DNA of 64,000 nt, from positions 1 through 64,000 of the forward strand of contig NZ_CADIKM010000028.1 of the NCBI RefSeq assembly GCF_902859895.1, given 5' to 3'. The position numbers and the translations under genes were made by a program. Below are positions 15,865 to 25,500 of this stretch, piece by piece (position 1 is the first letter of the stretch; the number at the start of each line of letters is the position of its first letter). The notes under the pieces are model-generated. The model was not told the origin of the DNA, did not search any database, and worked only from the letters and a program-made list of their open reading frames with translations. The DNA comes from Pararobbsia alpina (GTDB lineage Bacteria > Pseudomonadota > Gammaproteobacteria > Burkholderiales > Burkholderiaceae).

Positions 15865-16485
15865 CTAGTACGTCGCACCGATCTTCTTAAGCGCCTGCAC
15901 CGCCGTCAGATTCCCTTGAGCTCGAACGGTCGCGAGCGCAGTGTTACCTCGCGCGTCCGTATGATTTGGGTCCGCGCCATGCGCGACCAGGTCGTCGAAC
16001 AAGCTATAGCGGCCAAAAAGCGCGGCGAAGGCAAGTGCGGTTTCGCCCGCGTTATTGGTTGCGTTGATGTCGCAGTGCGTCTGCAAGAGCGTCCTTGCGA
16101 TGTCGAGTTGACCTTTGTAGAGGACACCCATCAATGCCGTATTGCCATTATGGTCTGCCGCGCATGCATTCGCGCCGGCGGCAAGCAGCTTGTCAAGCGT
16201 ATCGGGATGATCGTCATAACCGGCAAGAATCAGCGCCGTGTAGCCGCTCGAATTGACGCTATCTATCGGGTAGCCAGCCTTGAGCAACGCATCGAGAATG
16301 TCCCAACGTCCTTCTCGTGCAGCGTTGAACCATTCCTTGTCGTATTGATGCGCTTCGACGCGCTGGTTCGCTTCCAGATGCGGGGCAGTCATGGGCTCCG
16401 ATGCGCATCCTGCCAGCAACACAGCACATGCAGCCACGCTGGCGATAGAACGCCATGCAAAGCCAAAGTTTCTACGCAGCTTCAT
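15865..16485 (-). CDS. ankB: ankyrin-repeat lipoprotein (AnkB-like)
   Basis: A 206-residue protein with a lipoprotein signal (ASVAACAVLLAGCASE; Cys in LLAGC is the lipidation site) and four to five ankyrin repeats, for example NSSGYTALILAGYDDHPDTL, HNGNTALMGVLYKGQLDIAR, NNAGETALAFAALFGRYSLF and ARGNTALATVRAQGN. It lies 92 bp downstream of a periplasmic catalase on the same strand. In Pseudomonas aeruginosa AnkB is needed for full KatB activity, so a helper role for the catalase is likely. Start ATG 16485 gives a standard signal peptide. Confidence 0.88.
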   Translation of the reverse strand: MKLRRNFGFAWRSIASVAACAVLLAGCASEPMTAPHLEANQRVEAHQYDKEWFNAAREGRWDILDALLKAGYPIDSVNSSGYTALILAGYDDHPDTLDKLLAAGANACAADHNGNTALMGVLYKGQLDIARTLLQTHCDINATNNAGETALAFAALFGRYSLFDDLVAHGADPNHTDARGNTALATVRAQGNLTAVQALKKIGATY

Positions 16486-16577
16486 ACAAGGGACTTCCGT
16501 GAGACGAGGCACGCCGTGTTAGCGGCGTGCCTCTTGTTACGCGGTGACGACTAGAGGCGAATCAAGCTTGCCTCAAA

Positions 16578-18116
16578 TCACTGGTCGGACAGCTTCGCCG
16601 ACATTGCCTTCACCTTCGAGCCGTCCGCATTCAGCGCACGGATCAGACGCGCGCCCAGATCCGGATCGGCCTTGTTGAAGTAAGACAGCATGGTGTACTT
16701 GTTGTCTTCGTTCGTGACATGGCTCAGGTCGCCGGAAAGCGCGGTGACGACATCGCCCTTGCCTTGCGCATCAAGACTTTCGAAGTACTGACCGGCTTGC
16801 TTGAAGTTTTCCTTCTTGTGAATCGCCATCTGCTGCGTCGTTCCGGACAACGGCGTTTGCACGTACTTGTCCTTCGGGTCCTGGCTGAGTTCGCTGACAC
16901 CCGACGGCTCATAGTTGACGTCGCCGGTACGACCGCTCGCGTTCATCTTGCCGTCTTGATTGACGTTGAAAACGTTAACCAGCGGCCGGTTGATCGGCAG
17001 CGAATTGTAGTTTGCACCCAGTCGATACATTTGCGTATCGGCGTATGCAAACAGACGGCCCTGAAGCATCCTGTCTTCCGACGGCTCGATACCAGGAACC
17101 AGTCGCGACGGTGCAAACGCGGACTCTTCGGTGGACTCGAAGTAGTTGTTCGGTACGCGGTTCAAGGTCATTGTGCCGACCTTGCGCTCAGGTACGCCGA
17201 GCCATTCCTTGGTGTCGTCCAGCGCATCGTAGGAGAACTTGTTCAGATCCGACGGCTTGAGAACCTGGACATAGAGATCCCACTTCGGGAAATCGCCCTT
17301 ACGGATTGCGCCGTAGAGATCGTTGGTCATCAGGTTCCAATCCGAGCCAATGGATGCGGCGATTTCACCAGGACGCAAATCCTTCCGGCCTTGTTCGGTG
17401 ACCCAGTGGAACTTGACGTAGTGCACCTCGCCCTTCGAATTCACGAACTTAAAGGCATGGACTCCATATCCGTCCATGTGCCTGTAAGAATCGGGCATGC
17501 CGTCGTCGCTATAGAGGTGCGTGAGCATATTGGTCGCTTCGGGCGAATGCGCGAAGAAATCAAACGCCAGATTGGCGTCTTGCACGCCTGTGACTGCGCC
17601 GGGCTTGTTAGCGTGGACGAAGTCAGGGAACTTGATCGCGTCGCGAATGAAGAAGATCGGCCAGTTGATGCCAACGATGTCCCAATTGCCTTGCTGGGTA
17701 TAGAACTTGACGGCAAAGCCGCGGGGATCGCGTGCTTGTTCAGGAGATCCGCGGTAGCCCATGACCGTTGAAAACCGCACGAATACCGGCGTCTTGCTGC
17801 CTGGCGAAAAGACTTGTGCCGTCGTCAGGTCGGATAGATCGGTACTCGGAACGAACTCGCCAAACGCACCTGTTCCGCGCGCATGAACGACACGTTCAGG
17901 AATGCGCTCGCGATCGAAACGCTGCAGCTTCTCAATCAGATGCGAATCCTGCAAGAGCACGGGACCTTCAGGACCGGCTGTTTCCGAATTCTGATTGTCT
18001 CCAACAGGAGATCCATTGTCGCGCGTCATGTCGGCTGCAAAGACAGGCGGCAACATCGTGGCGCTCAAGACGATGGACAGAAGTGTTCTTTTTAAAGCTT
18101 TAGTTGCATGTGGCAT
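16578..18116 (-). CDS. katB: periplasmic heme catalase (KatB-type)
   Basis: A 512-residue clade-type heme catalase with an N-terminal signal peptide (TLLSIVLSATMLPPVFA|AD), decomposing H2O2 in the periplasm. The catalytic His is H78 in ERVVHARGTGAFGEF. NWPIFFIRDAIKFPDFVH and YRHMDGYGVHAFKFVN are catalase core signatures. The heme-ligand Tyr is in RLFAYADTQMYRLG. Length fits small-subunit catalases. It is followed by the ankB-like lipoprotein in an apparent operon. The upstream region is a candidate for OxyR control, but I could not define a site. Confidence 0.93.
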   Translation of the reverse strand: MPHATKALKRTLLSIVLSATMLPPVFAADMTRDNGSPVGDNQNSETAGPEGPVLLQDSHLIEKLQRFDRERIPERVVHARGTGAFGEFVPSTDLSDLTTAQVFSPGSKTPVFVRFSTVMGYRGSPEQARDPRGFAVKFYTQQGNWDIVGINWPIFFIRDAIKFPDFVHANKPGAVTGVQDANLAFDFFAHSPEATNMLTHLYSDDGMPDSYRHMDGYGVHAFKFVNSKGEVHYVKFHWVTEQGRKDLRPGEIAASIGSDWNLMTNDLYGAIRKGDFPKWDLYVQVLKPSDLNKFSYDALDDTKEWLGVPERKVGTMTLNRVPNNYFESTEESAFAPSRLVPGIEPSEDRMLQGRLFAYADTQMYRLGANYNSLPINRPLVNVFNVNQDGKMNASGRTGDVNYEPSGVSELSQDPKDKYVQTPLSGTTQQMAIHKKENFKQAGQYFESLDAQGKGDVVTALSGDLSHVTNEDNKYTMLSYFNKADPDLGARLIRALNADGSKVKAMSAKLSDQ

Positions 18117-18459
18117 ATTGGCTCCGGGGATCGGTTACTCTTCAAAAACATTGCGAACCGGGTGGCAATGCTATGCAAACGACTTTGAGCGGTCCAATCG
18201 CCATTCCTAATGAACGCGATAGTCGTGCCTTAGGAGTGCGCATATGCGATAAAACTTTCGATGATGAAAGGCGCTTCAGCCGACATGCACGAGCCAAACT
18301 TCATTGAATAACGCCGGGCTGCAAACGGAAACCCTTCGAACTGTAAGCGAGACTGTTCGCATTTACTTGACGTTTTTTCTATCAAGCAACGAAAGCGAGG
18401 ATGATCAGAATCACGCGTTTCCTATCTGCAGGAGAACGTCTCGCAACACAACAGCTTGC
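18117..18459. other. catalase upstream region
   Basis: Holds the promoter side of the catalase operon and the tail side of the glycosylase-like gene, which transcribes toward it. No further gene is visible. An AT-rich patch around 18250 (GCGATAAAACTTTCGATGATG) could hold promoter elements, but no clear -10/-35 pair or OxyR site was found. Confidence 0.45.
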
Positions 18460-19089
18460 CTATGTTTTTTGTCCTTGGGGCCGTAGACGAGCGTCAGCGG
18501 TAAGTGGTTTGACGCTACTGCGCAGCATGGGGAGAACTTCCGACGCAAACCATGAATGCCGCTGAAACCAAGCCTGATTGCGCGGGGAAGGGTGAGGCAG
18601 AGGGACAATGGCCGGCGCGTATTCCGCCCATGCCTTGACTGTATCGGTAAGAGAGGACTTGCGGCGAGCACCGAGAAAATGGTGTTGCGCGTATTGGCCA
18701 ATCAACAACGTCAACTCGATTTTCGGCAGTTCTGCTAACAGCTTGTCCAGCCATATCTGGGCACACTCGCGGCGCGGTGGCTTGTCACCACCGGCACCTC
18801 GGCCGGGATAGCAGAATCCCATTGGAATGATTGCTATCTGCGACTCGTCATAAAACGTCTTGTTGTCGACACCGAGCCAGCCTCGCAGCCGTTCGCCGCT
18901 CGCGTCGTCCCAGGGAATCCCGCTCGCGTGCACGCGCGTGCCCGGGGCCTGGCCGACTATGAGTATGCGCGCGTCTCGTCCTGCGCGAACGATAGGGCGC
19001 GGACCGAGCGGCAGGTGCTGCTCGCAGACGCGACAGGCGCGTACATCGGCCAGGAGTGTATCCAGCGAAGACGGTTCGCGCTTGGTCAC
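18460..19089 (-). CDS. uracil-DNA glycosylase family protein
   Basis: About 209 residues from GTG 19089 (VTKREPSSLDTLLADVRACR); an in-frame ATG at 19176 would add 29 residues of low-quality sequence. It has ACRVCEQHLPLGPRPIV, ARILIVGQAPGTRVHASGIP with WDDASGERLRGWLGV (the motif-1 region of the UDG superfamily), IAIIPMGFCYPG and the motif-2 region VPLPHPSPRNQAWF. Only two of the four Cys typical of family-4 Fe-S enzymes are obvious, so it fits the cytoplasmic uracil-DNA-glycosylase-like group without a clear cluster. Likely uracil or damaged-base removal; specificity unknown. Confidence 0.78.
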   Translation of the reverse strand: MTKREPSSLDTLLADVRACRVCEQHLPLGPRPIVRAGRDARILIVGQAPGTRVHASGIPWDDASGERLRGWLGVDNKTFYDESQIAIIPMGFCYPGRGAGGDKPPRRECAQIWLDKLLAELPKIELTLLIGQYAQHHFLGARRKSSLTDTVKAWAEYAPAIVPLPHPSPRNQAWFQRHSWFASEVLPMLRSSVKPLTADARLRPQGQKT

Positions 19090-19368
19090 TTGTGGTCGCC
19101 TTGCTTCCTGTTGGGAAGCGTCATGCAAACCATTGTATCGGTTCGAAGAGAACGGTGCAGCAGAGGTCCCTGGCATCGATGCGCGGATGACGTCGCGATC
19201 GCCATGGCTGCCTGCCAGGACTACGGTGTGAATCGGGGGTAGGCGGACAGTGTCCTCAAGCTAGTCAGGACAGCGCTTGCCTGATGGACAAAGAATACTA
19301 TCGAAGGGATAGAGGCGCGCGATCGCTAGTCGATTTGTACAAGCGTCGCGCGCGGGCAGCCACGGGGA

Positions 19369-19635
19369 TCAACCGTTGCTTTGTTGCAGCCATTGCTGCG
19401 GTTCGTTGGACTTGCCGAACTGGGCTTGGTACACGGCGCGATTGCGCGCAATTTGCGCCGCGCTCGGCGGGTAGTCGACATTGTTGGTCGGGATCGTGCC
19501 ATTACGCTCGGCTTGCACGAGTTGGGCGCGTACTTGGGCGCGGGTCAGTCCGGTCGAGGGCGAGGTGTCGGCCATGGCGGTCGATGCGAGGGCAGAGATC
19601 AAGACAGCGAAGCTGGCGATAGCGAGGGTTTTCAT
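19369..19635 (-). CDS. exported DUF4148 protein
   Basis: An 88-residue protein with a signal peptide (MKTLAIASFAVLISALASTA|MAD) and the short DUF4148 domain: GLTRAQVRAQLVQAERNG, then NNVDYPPSAAQIARNRAVYQ. Small DUF4148 proteins occur in many copies in Burkholderia and relatives and are thought to be periplasmic; the function is unknown. It is monocistronic, with AGCAC sequence but no strong ribosome binding site before ATG 19635. Confidence 0.88.
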   Translation of the reverse strand: MKTLAIASFAVLISALASTAMADTSPSTGLTRAQVRAQLVQAERNGTIPTNNVDYPPSAAQIARNRAVYQAQFGKSNEPQQWLQQSNG

Positions 19636-19812
19636 GATGTGCTCCAGGGCGTTTCAATAGGCGTTCGTCAGAATGTCTGGCGGTTACGGCAGTCATTTCA
19701 GACTGTGGCGCCATAGTGAGCGTCGGGCCGGTACGGAAAGCTGACATGCACATGACATTTTGTTCATGTAAGCGCGTGTCTGTCTGTTTCATCTTTTCAC
19801 GATGTGAACCCG

Positions 19813-20685
19813 CTACGACCGCTTCGCATTCCGAACAAACGCACGAATCGCGGGCGCGCGTTCATGCCGGCGAAAGACAAGCGCGACTTCAGAAACGATC
19901 GGCTTCCCGCTGATCGGCCGGAATTCGACACCGGGCAGGTCGACACAGTCGGCAAGGGCACTCGGCACGACCGCGACGGCGCCTCCCAAGGACACACATG
20001 CGAGGACTGCTGCAAGCGTTCCTGGCCTTTGCCCGAGCTTCGGTGAAAAACGTCCACGGCGGCCGACTTCCAATGTGCCGGATTCCTGCTCGGGCAGCAC
20101 GAAAGTTGCGTCGTGCAATTGATGCGGTGATACCGACGCCGATGCGATCAGTGCCGAATCGATCGGCAGCGCGAGAATGAATGTGTCGCGGTGGACGGTG
20201 ACCGCCTGCACATGTTCCGGAAAGTGCATGGGCGGCCGAACATAGGCGACGTCGATCTTGCCGTTGCCCAGCAGTTCGGCAACCTGATCCATGACGATCT
20301 CGCGTGCGTTGACTTCGATGCGGGGATGTTCACGTCGATACTGGCGGACAGTTTCCTGCAACACGCCTGTATAGGCCGCGGACGCCACATAGCCGACCTC
20401 GATGCGCCCAAGTTCGCCCCGTTCTGCCGCTCGCGCGATTTCCTCCCCCTGCGCAAGATGATCAAGCGCGGCAAGCGCGGCTACGAGATAGGCTTCGCCG
20501 GCGGCGGTGAGCGCGACCGAACGCTTGGTGCGCAGAAAAAGGCGAAACCCGAGCAGACGCTCCGCTTCCTGGATCTGTCGCGTCAGAGAGGGCGGCGCGA
20601 TGCCAAGTTCTTCTGCTGCCTTTGAGAAATGCAGATGCCTCGCCACGCTGACAAAGCACCGGATATGCCGTAGTTCGAGCTGCAT
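19813..20685 (-). CDS. LysR-family transcriptional regulator
   Basis: A 290-residue LTTR. The N-terminal winged HTH covers LRHIRCFVSVARHLHFSKAA to PPSLTRQIQEAERLLGFRLF, followed by an effector-binding domain (LGRIEVGYVASAAYTGVLQE, IDVAYVRPP). It resembles the BenM/CatR-like group in layout. It is divergent from an MFS transporter with a 97-bp intergenic region that holds an inverted repeat, so it most likely controls that exporter in response to an aromatic or drug-like ligand (inference). Confidence 0.9.
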   Translation of the reverse strand: MQLELRHIRCFVSVARHLHFSKAAEELGIAPPSLTRQIQEAERLLGFRLFLRTKRSVALTAAGEAYLVAALAALDHLAQGEEIARAAERGELGRIEVGYVASAAYTGVLQETVRQYRREHPRIEVNAREIVMDQVAELLGNGKIDVAYVRPPMHFPEHVQAVTVHRDTFILALPIDSALIASASVSPHQLHDATFVLPEQESGTLEVGRRGRFSPKLGQRPGTLAAVLACVSLGGAVAVVPSALADCVDLPGVEFRPISGKPIVSEVALVFRRHERAPAIRAFVRNAKRS

Positions 20686-20712
20686 GGTGTTGACGAATTT
20701 GCTAATTATTAA

Positions 20713-20731
20713 GTCATTCTATGTCAATGAC
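20713..20731. promoter_or_regulatory. candidate LysR operator
   Basis: GTCATT-N7-AATGAC, a perfect 6-bp inverted repeat, lies midway between the divergent lysR (start 20685) and MFS gene (start 20783). Size and place fit an LTTR recognition site. No experimental or comparative support is available from one sequence. Confidence 0.45.
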
Positions 20732-20782
20732 TGTGAATAGCGATCCCGCTACTATCGAGCATCTCTTTTTTCTCTACCCATC

Positions 20783-22429
20783 ATGTCGCAGGCTTCCGGT
20801 TCGGCGTTGCATCGCGATCCGCGTGACGTCGATGCCTCTTCATCCCACAAGGATGCATCGAGCGAGGTCCAGTCCGATTCGCCCGTACTGGGTCGTGCGG
20901 CTGCGCGTTTCCTGTTGGGTACGGCATCGGCCACGTGCGCGCTGATCACACTGGACACCAACGTTGTCGCGGTTTCGCTGCCGTCGATCGCACGAACGTT
21001 TCATGTCGGCTTCGCCGATGTGGAGTGGGTCGTCAGCGCCTACATGGTGGCCTTTGCATCGTGCCTTCTGCCGGCGGGCGGCCTGGCCGATCGCTTCGGC
21101 CGAAAGAAGATGCTGCTCGCCGGCCTTGCCGTGTTTTTCCTTGCCTCGCTCGGGTGCGGGCTGGCGCCCTCCGCGTCGATCCTGAATATCGCGCGTGCGA
21201 TCAAGGGCGTCGGCGCGGCCATGTTGCTGACGTCGGCGCTGGCGGTCATTGCCAACACGTTTCGCGATGGCGCGCAGCGCGCGAGGGCATGGGCGATATG
21301 GGGCATGTGCATGGGTCTGTCGACGACCATCGCGCCGCTTATCGGCGGGGCGATCACACAATGGTTCGGATGGCGGTGGATTTTCCTGCTCAATTTGCCT
21401 ATCTGCGCGGTCCTCGCGTGGTGCGTGTGGCGGTCGATTCGCGAGTCGCGCGACCCCGAGGCCGGGCCGATCGACGTGATCGGCAGCGCATTGTTCGGCC
21501 TGGCGCTTGCGCTCGGCATCTGGGCGTTGATTGCCACGCAGTCGGACGGCTGGCACAGCTGGATGACCCGGGGCCGGTTTGCGGCCTGCGTCGCACTGTT
21601 GCTTGCCTTTATCCAGGTTGAACGGACCCGTCATCACGCGATGATCGAGCTGTCGTTGTTTCGGCAACCGCGCTTTGTGGCCGCGGTATTGGCGATGTTC
21701 GGCTATGCCGCGTGTGCGCAAGTGATGATGACGTTCCTGCCGCTCTTTTTGCAAAATGCGTTCGGGCTGTCTGCCATCGCCGCGGGCATGGGCATGCTGC
21801 CGTTTGCGCTTGCGATGATCGTTGGGCCCTCTATCGGCGCGATGCTGTCGACGCGGTTCTCGAGTGCCGCACTGCTCTCGATCGGCTTGTCCGTCATCGG
21901 CTTGGGCAATCTCCTCACGGCGTTCGTCGCGGGTGACGCTCACTACTGGCTCGTCGCCATTGGGATGGCCGTGACGGGTTGTGGAGCAGGTGTGCTGAAT
22001 GGCGACACACAAAAGGCGATCATGGCCGGCGTGCCCGCCAATCGAACGGGGATGGCGTCCGGCATCAGTACCACGACCCGGTTCACCGCGATCGTGACTT
22101 CGGTCGGTGTACTTGGTGCAGTGCTGGCCGCGCGGACTCAGAGCGCGCTCGGGGTGAATCTGGCGGGCAAACCCGCCGCGGCGAGTCATGTGGATGGTAA
22201 TTTCATGTCGCGCGTGCTGGCCGGTGATCTTGCCCATGCGACCGCTCAGTTGACACCCGCGACGAAAGATCTGCTGGCTGGCGCCGCGAGATCGAGCTTC
22301 GCAAGCGGCTTCTCATCGGCGCTTTGTGTCGCGGGTGTTCTCGCGATGGCGATCGCAACGGCGGTCTGGCTGCTTTCGAGCCGTGCGGTACAACACAGCG
22401 CGCCGGTCCCTTTTCGGACGACGCCTTAG
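20783..22429 (+). CDS. MFS exporter, DHA2 (EmrB/QacA) type, 14 TM
   Basis: A 548-residue drug/H+ antiporter of the 14-helix DHA2 family. LDTNVVAVSLPSIARTFHVG is motif D1, GGLADRFGRKKMLLAGLAVF is motif A, and IKGVGAAMLLTSALAVIANTF fits motif B. The long second half (VGPSIGAMLSTRFSSAALLS, GDTQKAIMAGVPANRTGMAS) supports 14 rather than 12 helices. It pumps a toxic compound out across the inner membrane; the substrate is unknown. No linked membrane-fusion (EmrA) gene exists. It is divergent from its likely LysR regulator. Confidence 0.9.
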   Translation: MSQASGSALHRDPRDVDASSSHKDASSEVQSDSPVLGRAAARFLLGTASATCALITLDTNVVAVSLPSIARTFHVGFADVEWVVSAYMVAFASCLLPAGGLADRFGRKKMLLAGLAVFFLASLGCGLAPSASILNIARAIKGVGAAMLLTSALAVIANTFRDGAQRARAWAIWGMCMGLSTTIAPLIGGAITQWFGWRWIFLLNLPICAVLAWCVWRSIRESRDPEAGPIDVIGSALFGLALALGIWALIATQSDGWHSWMTRGRFAACVALLLAFIQVERTRHHAMIELSLFRQPRFVAAVLAMFGYAACAQVMMTFLPLFLQNAFGLSAIAAGMGMLPFALAMIVGPSIGAMLSTRFSSAALLSIGLSVIGLGNLLTAFVAGDAHYWLVAIGMAVTGCGAGVLNGDTQKAIMAGVPANRTGMASGISTTTRFTAIVTSVGVLGAVLAARTQSALGVNLAGKPAAASHVDGNFMSRVLAGDLAHATAQLTPATKDLLAGAARSSFASGFSSALCVAGVLAMAIATAVWLLSSRAVQHSAPVPFRTTP

Positions 22430-22570
22430 TCTTGTTCCCCACCATCGCCTTGGTCGGGATGTGCTGCAAAGATACGGTACTTGTCGAAATGTGTAGTAAG
22501 TTTGCTTTGTTAACCTGCATCGATACGCGCATTGGGCAGTCGCCTCACCGGGTCCGGCTCAACGCGAGGC

Positions 22571-25500
22571 TTAGCGTCGTCCGGTGAGGGCCGCACGCAT
22601 CGGCTCCCGATCGGCGGCTTCGAGATCGACGAGATAGTCCGGTTTACCGGCGATCATCGTGGCGACGGGTACGCCGTCGCGGAAGAGCACGCGGTTGCCT
22701 GTGAGCGCCGGGACTTTTTCACCCGGCAGCAGGGTGCCTGAAAGATTGAGTGGATCGACACCCGAGATGCAGACGAGCGCGCCGTCCACCGGGCGCCGGC
22801 GTACTTCGCGCAGCAAGGGGATCGCCTCGGGCAGTGCGAACTGCTCACCCGCGAGGCCGGCGACGAAGCGCCCGCCACGGATATCCCCGCGGGCTTCGAG
22901 ACGATGGAACACCGGAAGCAGTTCACGCCATGACGGGAGCCACGCGGCTTCGCGTTCAAGCAGGCGCCAGAATACGACGCCGTAGCGGCGCAGCAGGACC
23001 AGGGCGATATGCTCGAGTGCTTCCGGATCGGTGCGCGGCTTTCTGCCGGCCACGATCGGTGTGCGCCGGCTGTGTGTCGCGACGATGTCGCCACTTGCCG
23101 CAGGCATTGGACTCGTACTCGCATCGCCGCTGACGCCGACACTCGCATTGCCGTTGCCACGACGCACGAGCGACCAGCGCCCGGCCTCGTCCATTCCCGA
23201 TGGCGACGATGCACTGCGCCGCCTGCGCTTGGCAAGCTTCGCGCGTTTGGCGGCCGGTAACAGCAGCGCGCGCAGTCCCGCGAAGCTGTCGGCATTGACG
23301 AGGCCCGTCGAGACGAGTTCGCCCACGGCCTCTTCGAGTTCGATCGGCAGCAGGCGGGTTTCGCTGAGCAGTTCGTCGAAGAACATCGCGCCGTTGCGCA
23401 GCAGCGCCGCATGCACACGCTCGGCGCGTGCGGACATCTCCGGCGGCCCGTCGAAATCGGGCAGGGCATTCCAGAGGCCCAGGTCGCGGCGTGGCAGCAG
23501 CACGATGGGCGTGGTTCGCACAGGGCCGCCCGCCGCGCGGACCGGCGCCGCGATTCGGCTCCAGACGATCTTGCCCGCGCGGCACAGTTCGTCGAGCCAT
23601 GGTTCGAAATAGTCGCTGACCCGCGCGGGCAGCAGATCGGTTTCCCATGCGCTCGCCGCTGCCTCGAATCCCTCCAGCTGGGCGACGATCTCAGGTAAGG
23701 CGTCACGTCCTCGCCGCCGTGCGTCGGGAGCGAGGTGTTGCCAGTCGAACAGGAAACGCATGAAGTCCTGCCGCTCAACGGGCTCGATTTCACGCCGCAG
23801 GCGCTTGATCGTGTAACGATGGATGCGGGCCAGCAGATGTCGTTCGCACCATTGCTCGGAATCGGCGTCCGGCGTGAAGCGGCCGCGCATCACGTAGCCT
23901 TCGGTCTCGAGCTTGGTCAGGGCGGTGGCCACGGCGCCGAGCGGCAGGCCGAGCGCACCGGCGATCGTCGCGAGCGGCTGCGGGCCGAAGCCGGTCAGAC
24001 GGGCGCGTACGATCTCGACGATTGCGTCGTCCCGGTTCCACGGCTCGCGGTCGTTTTCGGGGGCTTCCAGCACTGGTGCCAAATCGGCTGGCCCGTACGC
24101 GGCCTGCAGGCAAGCGAGCCGTTCGAGCGGAACCCACAAGGTCCTGAGCGTTCCATCGTTTGAAGAGGGAGAAAGTGAATGAGCACCGGCATCGGTACCC
24201 GCACCCGCATTCGGACCTGCACCTGCACCCGGAGCCGGCGTCTGTGTACCCGTTCCGGTTTCAATTCCCCCCGTTCCCACGCCTGAGATGGCACTGGCGG
24301 ATGATCGAATCGTCATCCGCGTGGCCCGACCGCGCCGGGCGAGCGAAGCTAGCCAATCCTGCCAGCCTTCCTGTGCACTCGCTTCGTCCAGCGTCACGCA
24401 GGCGAGGCTCATCAGCGCTTCGTACATCTCGTCGGCATCTCGCACGCGCGGCCAGGCCTCCTCGCTGACACTCGCGATCGCGTCGAGATCGAGCGCGCTG
24501 AGATCGTCGGCCGAAGCAGGATCGGTCCATCTGCGATTGATCACAGCCTGCGTGCGGCGCTCCTCGAGCGGCGCGTCGTCGAGGTACGCGTACGGACGTG
24601 CGTTCAGGATTTCCATCGCGAGCGGCGAAGGGGCGGGCAGGTCGCGGGCCACCAGTTTCAATTGTCCTCGTTCGATGCGACGGAGCACGGCGAGCCAGCC
24701 GTCGCTATCCATCGCTTCATGGAGGCAGTCGTCGACTGTCTGGTCGACGATCGGATGGCTGGGCCACTCGCGCTCGCCGACGACGTTTTCCAGGCAGGCG
24801 GCCTGGTCGGGAAAGACCGCCGCGAGCAGATCGTCGCTTTTCATACGCTGGATCTGGGGGGCGACCTTGCGTCCACCGGCGTAGCGCGGCAACGCAAGGG
24901 AGGTCGTCGCATTCCAGCGCCAGCGCACATTGAACAGCGGCGCATCGAGCAGCGCCTGGACCAGCAAATGTTCGGCATTGCTCGAACGCAGATAACGCCA
25001 AACCTCATCGAGCACGAAACTATGGCTCGTCGACAGCGAGAGGACGATCGCGTCCTCGGTTGCCGCGGCCTGCAATTCGAAATTGAACGTGCGACAGAAC
25101 CGCTTGCGCAGCGCGAGGCCCCATGCGCGATTGATCCGGCTGCCGAACGGCGAATGGATCACGAGCTGCATGCCGCCCGACTCGTCGAAGAAACGCTCCA
25201 TCGCGAGCGTGTCCTGAGTCGGCAGCGCTCCCAGCGCGGCGCGTGCCCGCGCCAAATATTCGACGATCTGGCGCGCCGCACCGTCGTCGATGCCGACTTC
25301 GTCAACAAGCCAGTCAATTGCAGCATTCAGGACGTGTCCGTCCAAAGGCTTCCCGACGAGCCGCTCCTCGATGTTCGCGCGTAAGCGCGCCACGCCTGCG
25401 GAGAGCTCATCGCTGCGGCCCGGCGCCTCACCGAGCCAGAACGGAATATTGGGCGCGGCACCGTGCGCATCCTCGACGCGCACCCGGCCGGTCTCGATCC

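Noticed and set aside
18117-18300. OxyR binding site upstream of the catalase
   Set aside because: Only scattered half-site similarity (CGATAG, CGAT); the spaced four-part motif is not present.
20840-22237. 465-codon ORF antisense to the DHA2 exporter
   Set aside because: Arg/His/Gln-rich composition and no domain; it mirrors the codon bias of the real gene on the plus strand.
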